A program made the translations under genes and the position numbers. The notes below the pieces were generated by a model, which saw only the letters and a program-made list of their open reading frames with translations, searched no databases and was not told the DNA's origin. From positions 1,808,756-1,872,755 of the forward strand of contig NW_020947390.1 in assembly GCF_900497805.2 (NCBI RefSeq): DNA of 64,000 nucleotides, given 5' to 3'. Below are positions 63,715-64,000 of the stretch, piece by piece. How positions within the stretch are numbered: position 1 is the first letter of the stretch; every line of letters begins with the position of its first letter. Origin of the DNA: Vombatus ursinus. Its lineage: Eukaryota; Chordata; Mammalia; Diprotodontia; Vombatidae.

Positions 63715-63832
63715 ACATTAAAAGGAGAAATGACTTGCCCATGGTAACACAACTCTATCATGGATCAGTCATAATTTGAATTCAGGTCTTCCTGACTCCA
63801 AGGTGACCTTCTATCCACTGCACCATGCTTCT
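63715..63832 (-). mobile_element. SINE/MIR
   Basis: ATGACTTGCCCATGGTAACA at 63730, GAATTCAGGTCTTCCTGACT at 63778 and TTCTATCCACTGCACCATGC. Confidence 0.8.
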
Positions 63833-64000
63833 TCTCCTCATAAACAACATATTATGAAAACAAATATGATTGACTCACCATGATATGGAAAGCTCTTTTG
63901 AATCATTCTTGGTGTATCATAGCTTGCTTCACAAGAACAATGTTCTAGAATTTGTCAGGCATGCTTGGTTGCAAGCCTCTGGGAGCTTCTGTGATTCAAA
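63833..64000. other. No recognised feature
   Basis: AT-rich end of the window. Confidence 0.4.

Overview
The window looks like intergenic or deep-intronic DNA of a marsupial. Base composition is AT-rich. The repeats are marsupial or mammal-wide: tRNA-derived SINEs with the box motif AGCTAGGTGGC and the core ending TGACCCTGGGCAAGTCACTTAA, some with an RTE-type tail; L1 copies whose ORF1, ORF2 and 3' ends fit marsupial L1; an RTE-clade LINE; and many old L2, MIR and CR1/L3-like fragments. Family names come from remembered consensus sequences, not from a search. I see no intact protein-coding gene, no rRNA, no stand-alone tRNA gene and no CRISPR. The only host-gene trace I can defend is a short decayed Y-box cold-shock peptide near 61.2 kb, next to a decayed reading frame I cannot name.

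Layout. 0-9 kb: LTR-like and L1/RTE/MIR/SINE debris. 9.4-11.4 kb: unassigned sequence with one weak RNase H-like peptide on the minus strand. 11.6-15.6 kb: MIR, L2 and CR1/L3. 15.6-18.5 kb: an apparently full-length ORF1-only L1 (HAL1-like), minus strand, with target-site duplications (TSDs). 18.9-24.8 kb: CR1/L3, SINEs and a solo-LTR-like block with CCAAT, TATA and AATAAA signals. 24.9-31 kb: sparse repeats, a young SINE with a 17-bp TSD and a repeat-free stretch. 31.5-32.9 kb: two abutting plus-strand L1 fragments. 33.5-35.8 kb: old LINE remains. 36.9-38.5 kb: SINEs and MIR. 38.8-42.6 kb: a minus-strand L1 3' end split by a 3.2-kb insertion. 42.8-47 kb: SINE cluster, palindromic DNA-transposon remnants, L1 ORF2 remnant and CR1/L3. 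47.4-52.3 kb: an L2 split by a 3.5-kb L1. 52.5-57 kb: SINEs, L2 and unassigned DNA. 57.2-60.2 kb: CR1/L3 split by an RTE. 60.3-64 kb: SINE, decayed frames, L2 and microsatellites.

The most interesting structure is at 39101-42296. An endogenous-retrovirus copy there begins and ends exactly like its own RNA: R-U5 at one end, U3-R at the other, then a short poly(A). It is bounded by a 17-bp TSD at an L1-type cut site. That is the signature of a retroviral transcript pasted in by the L1 machinery, not by its own integrase. The locus also contains an ORF1-only L1 and a second L1 whose junctions give relative ages for the layers of insertion.
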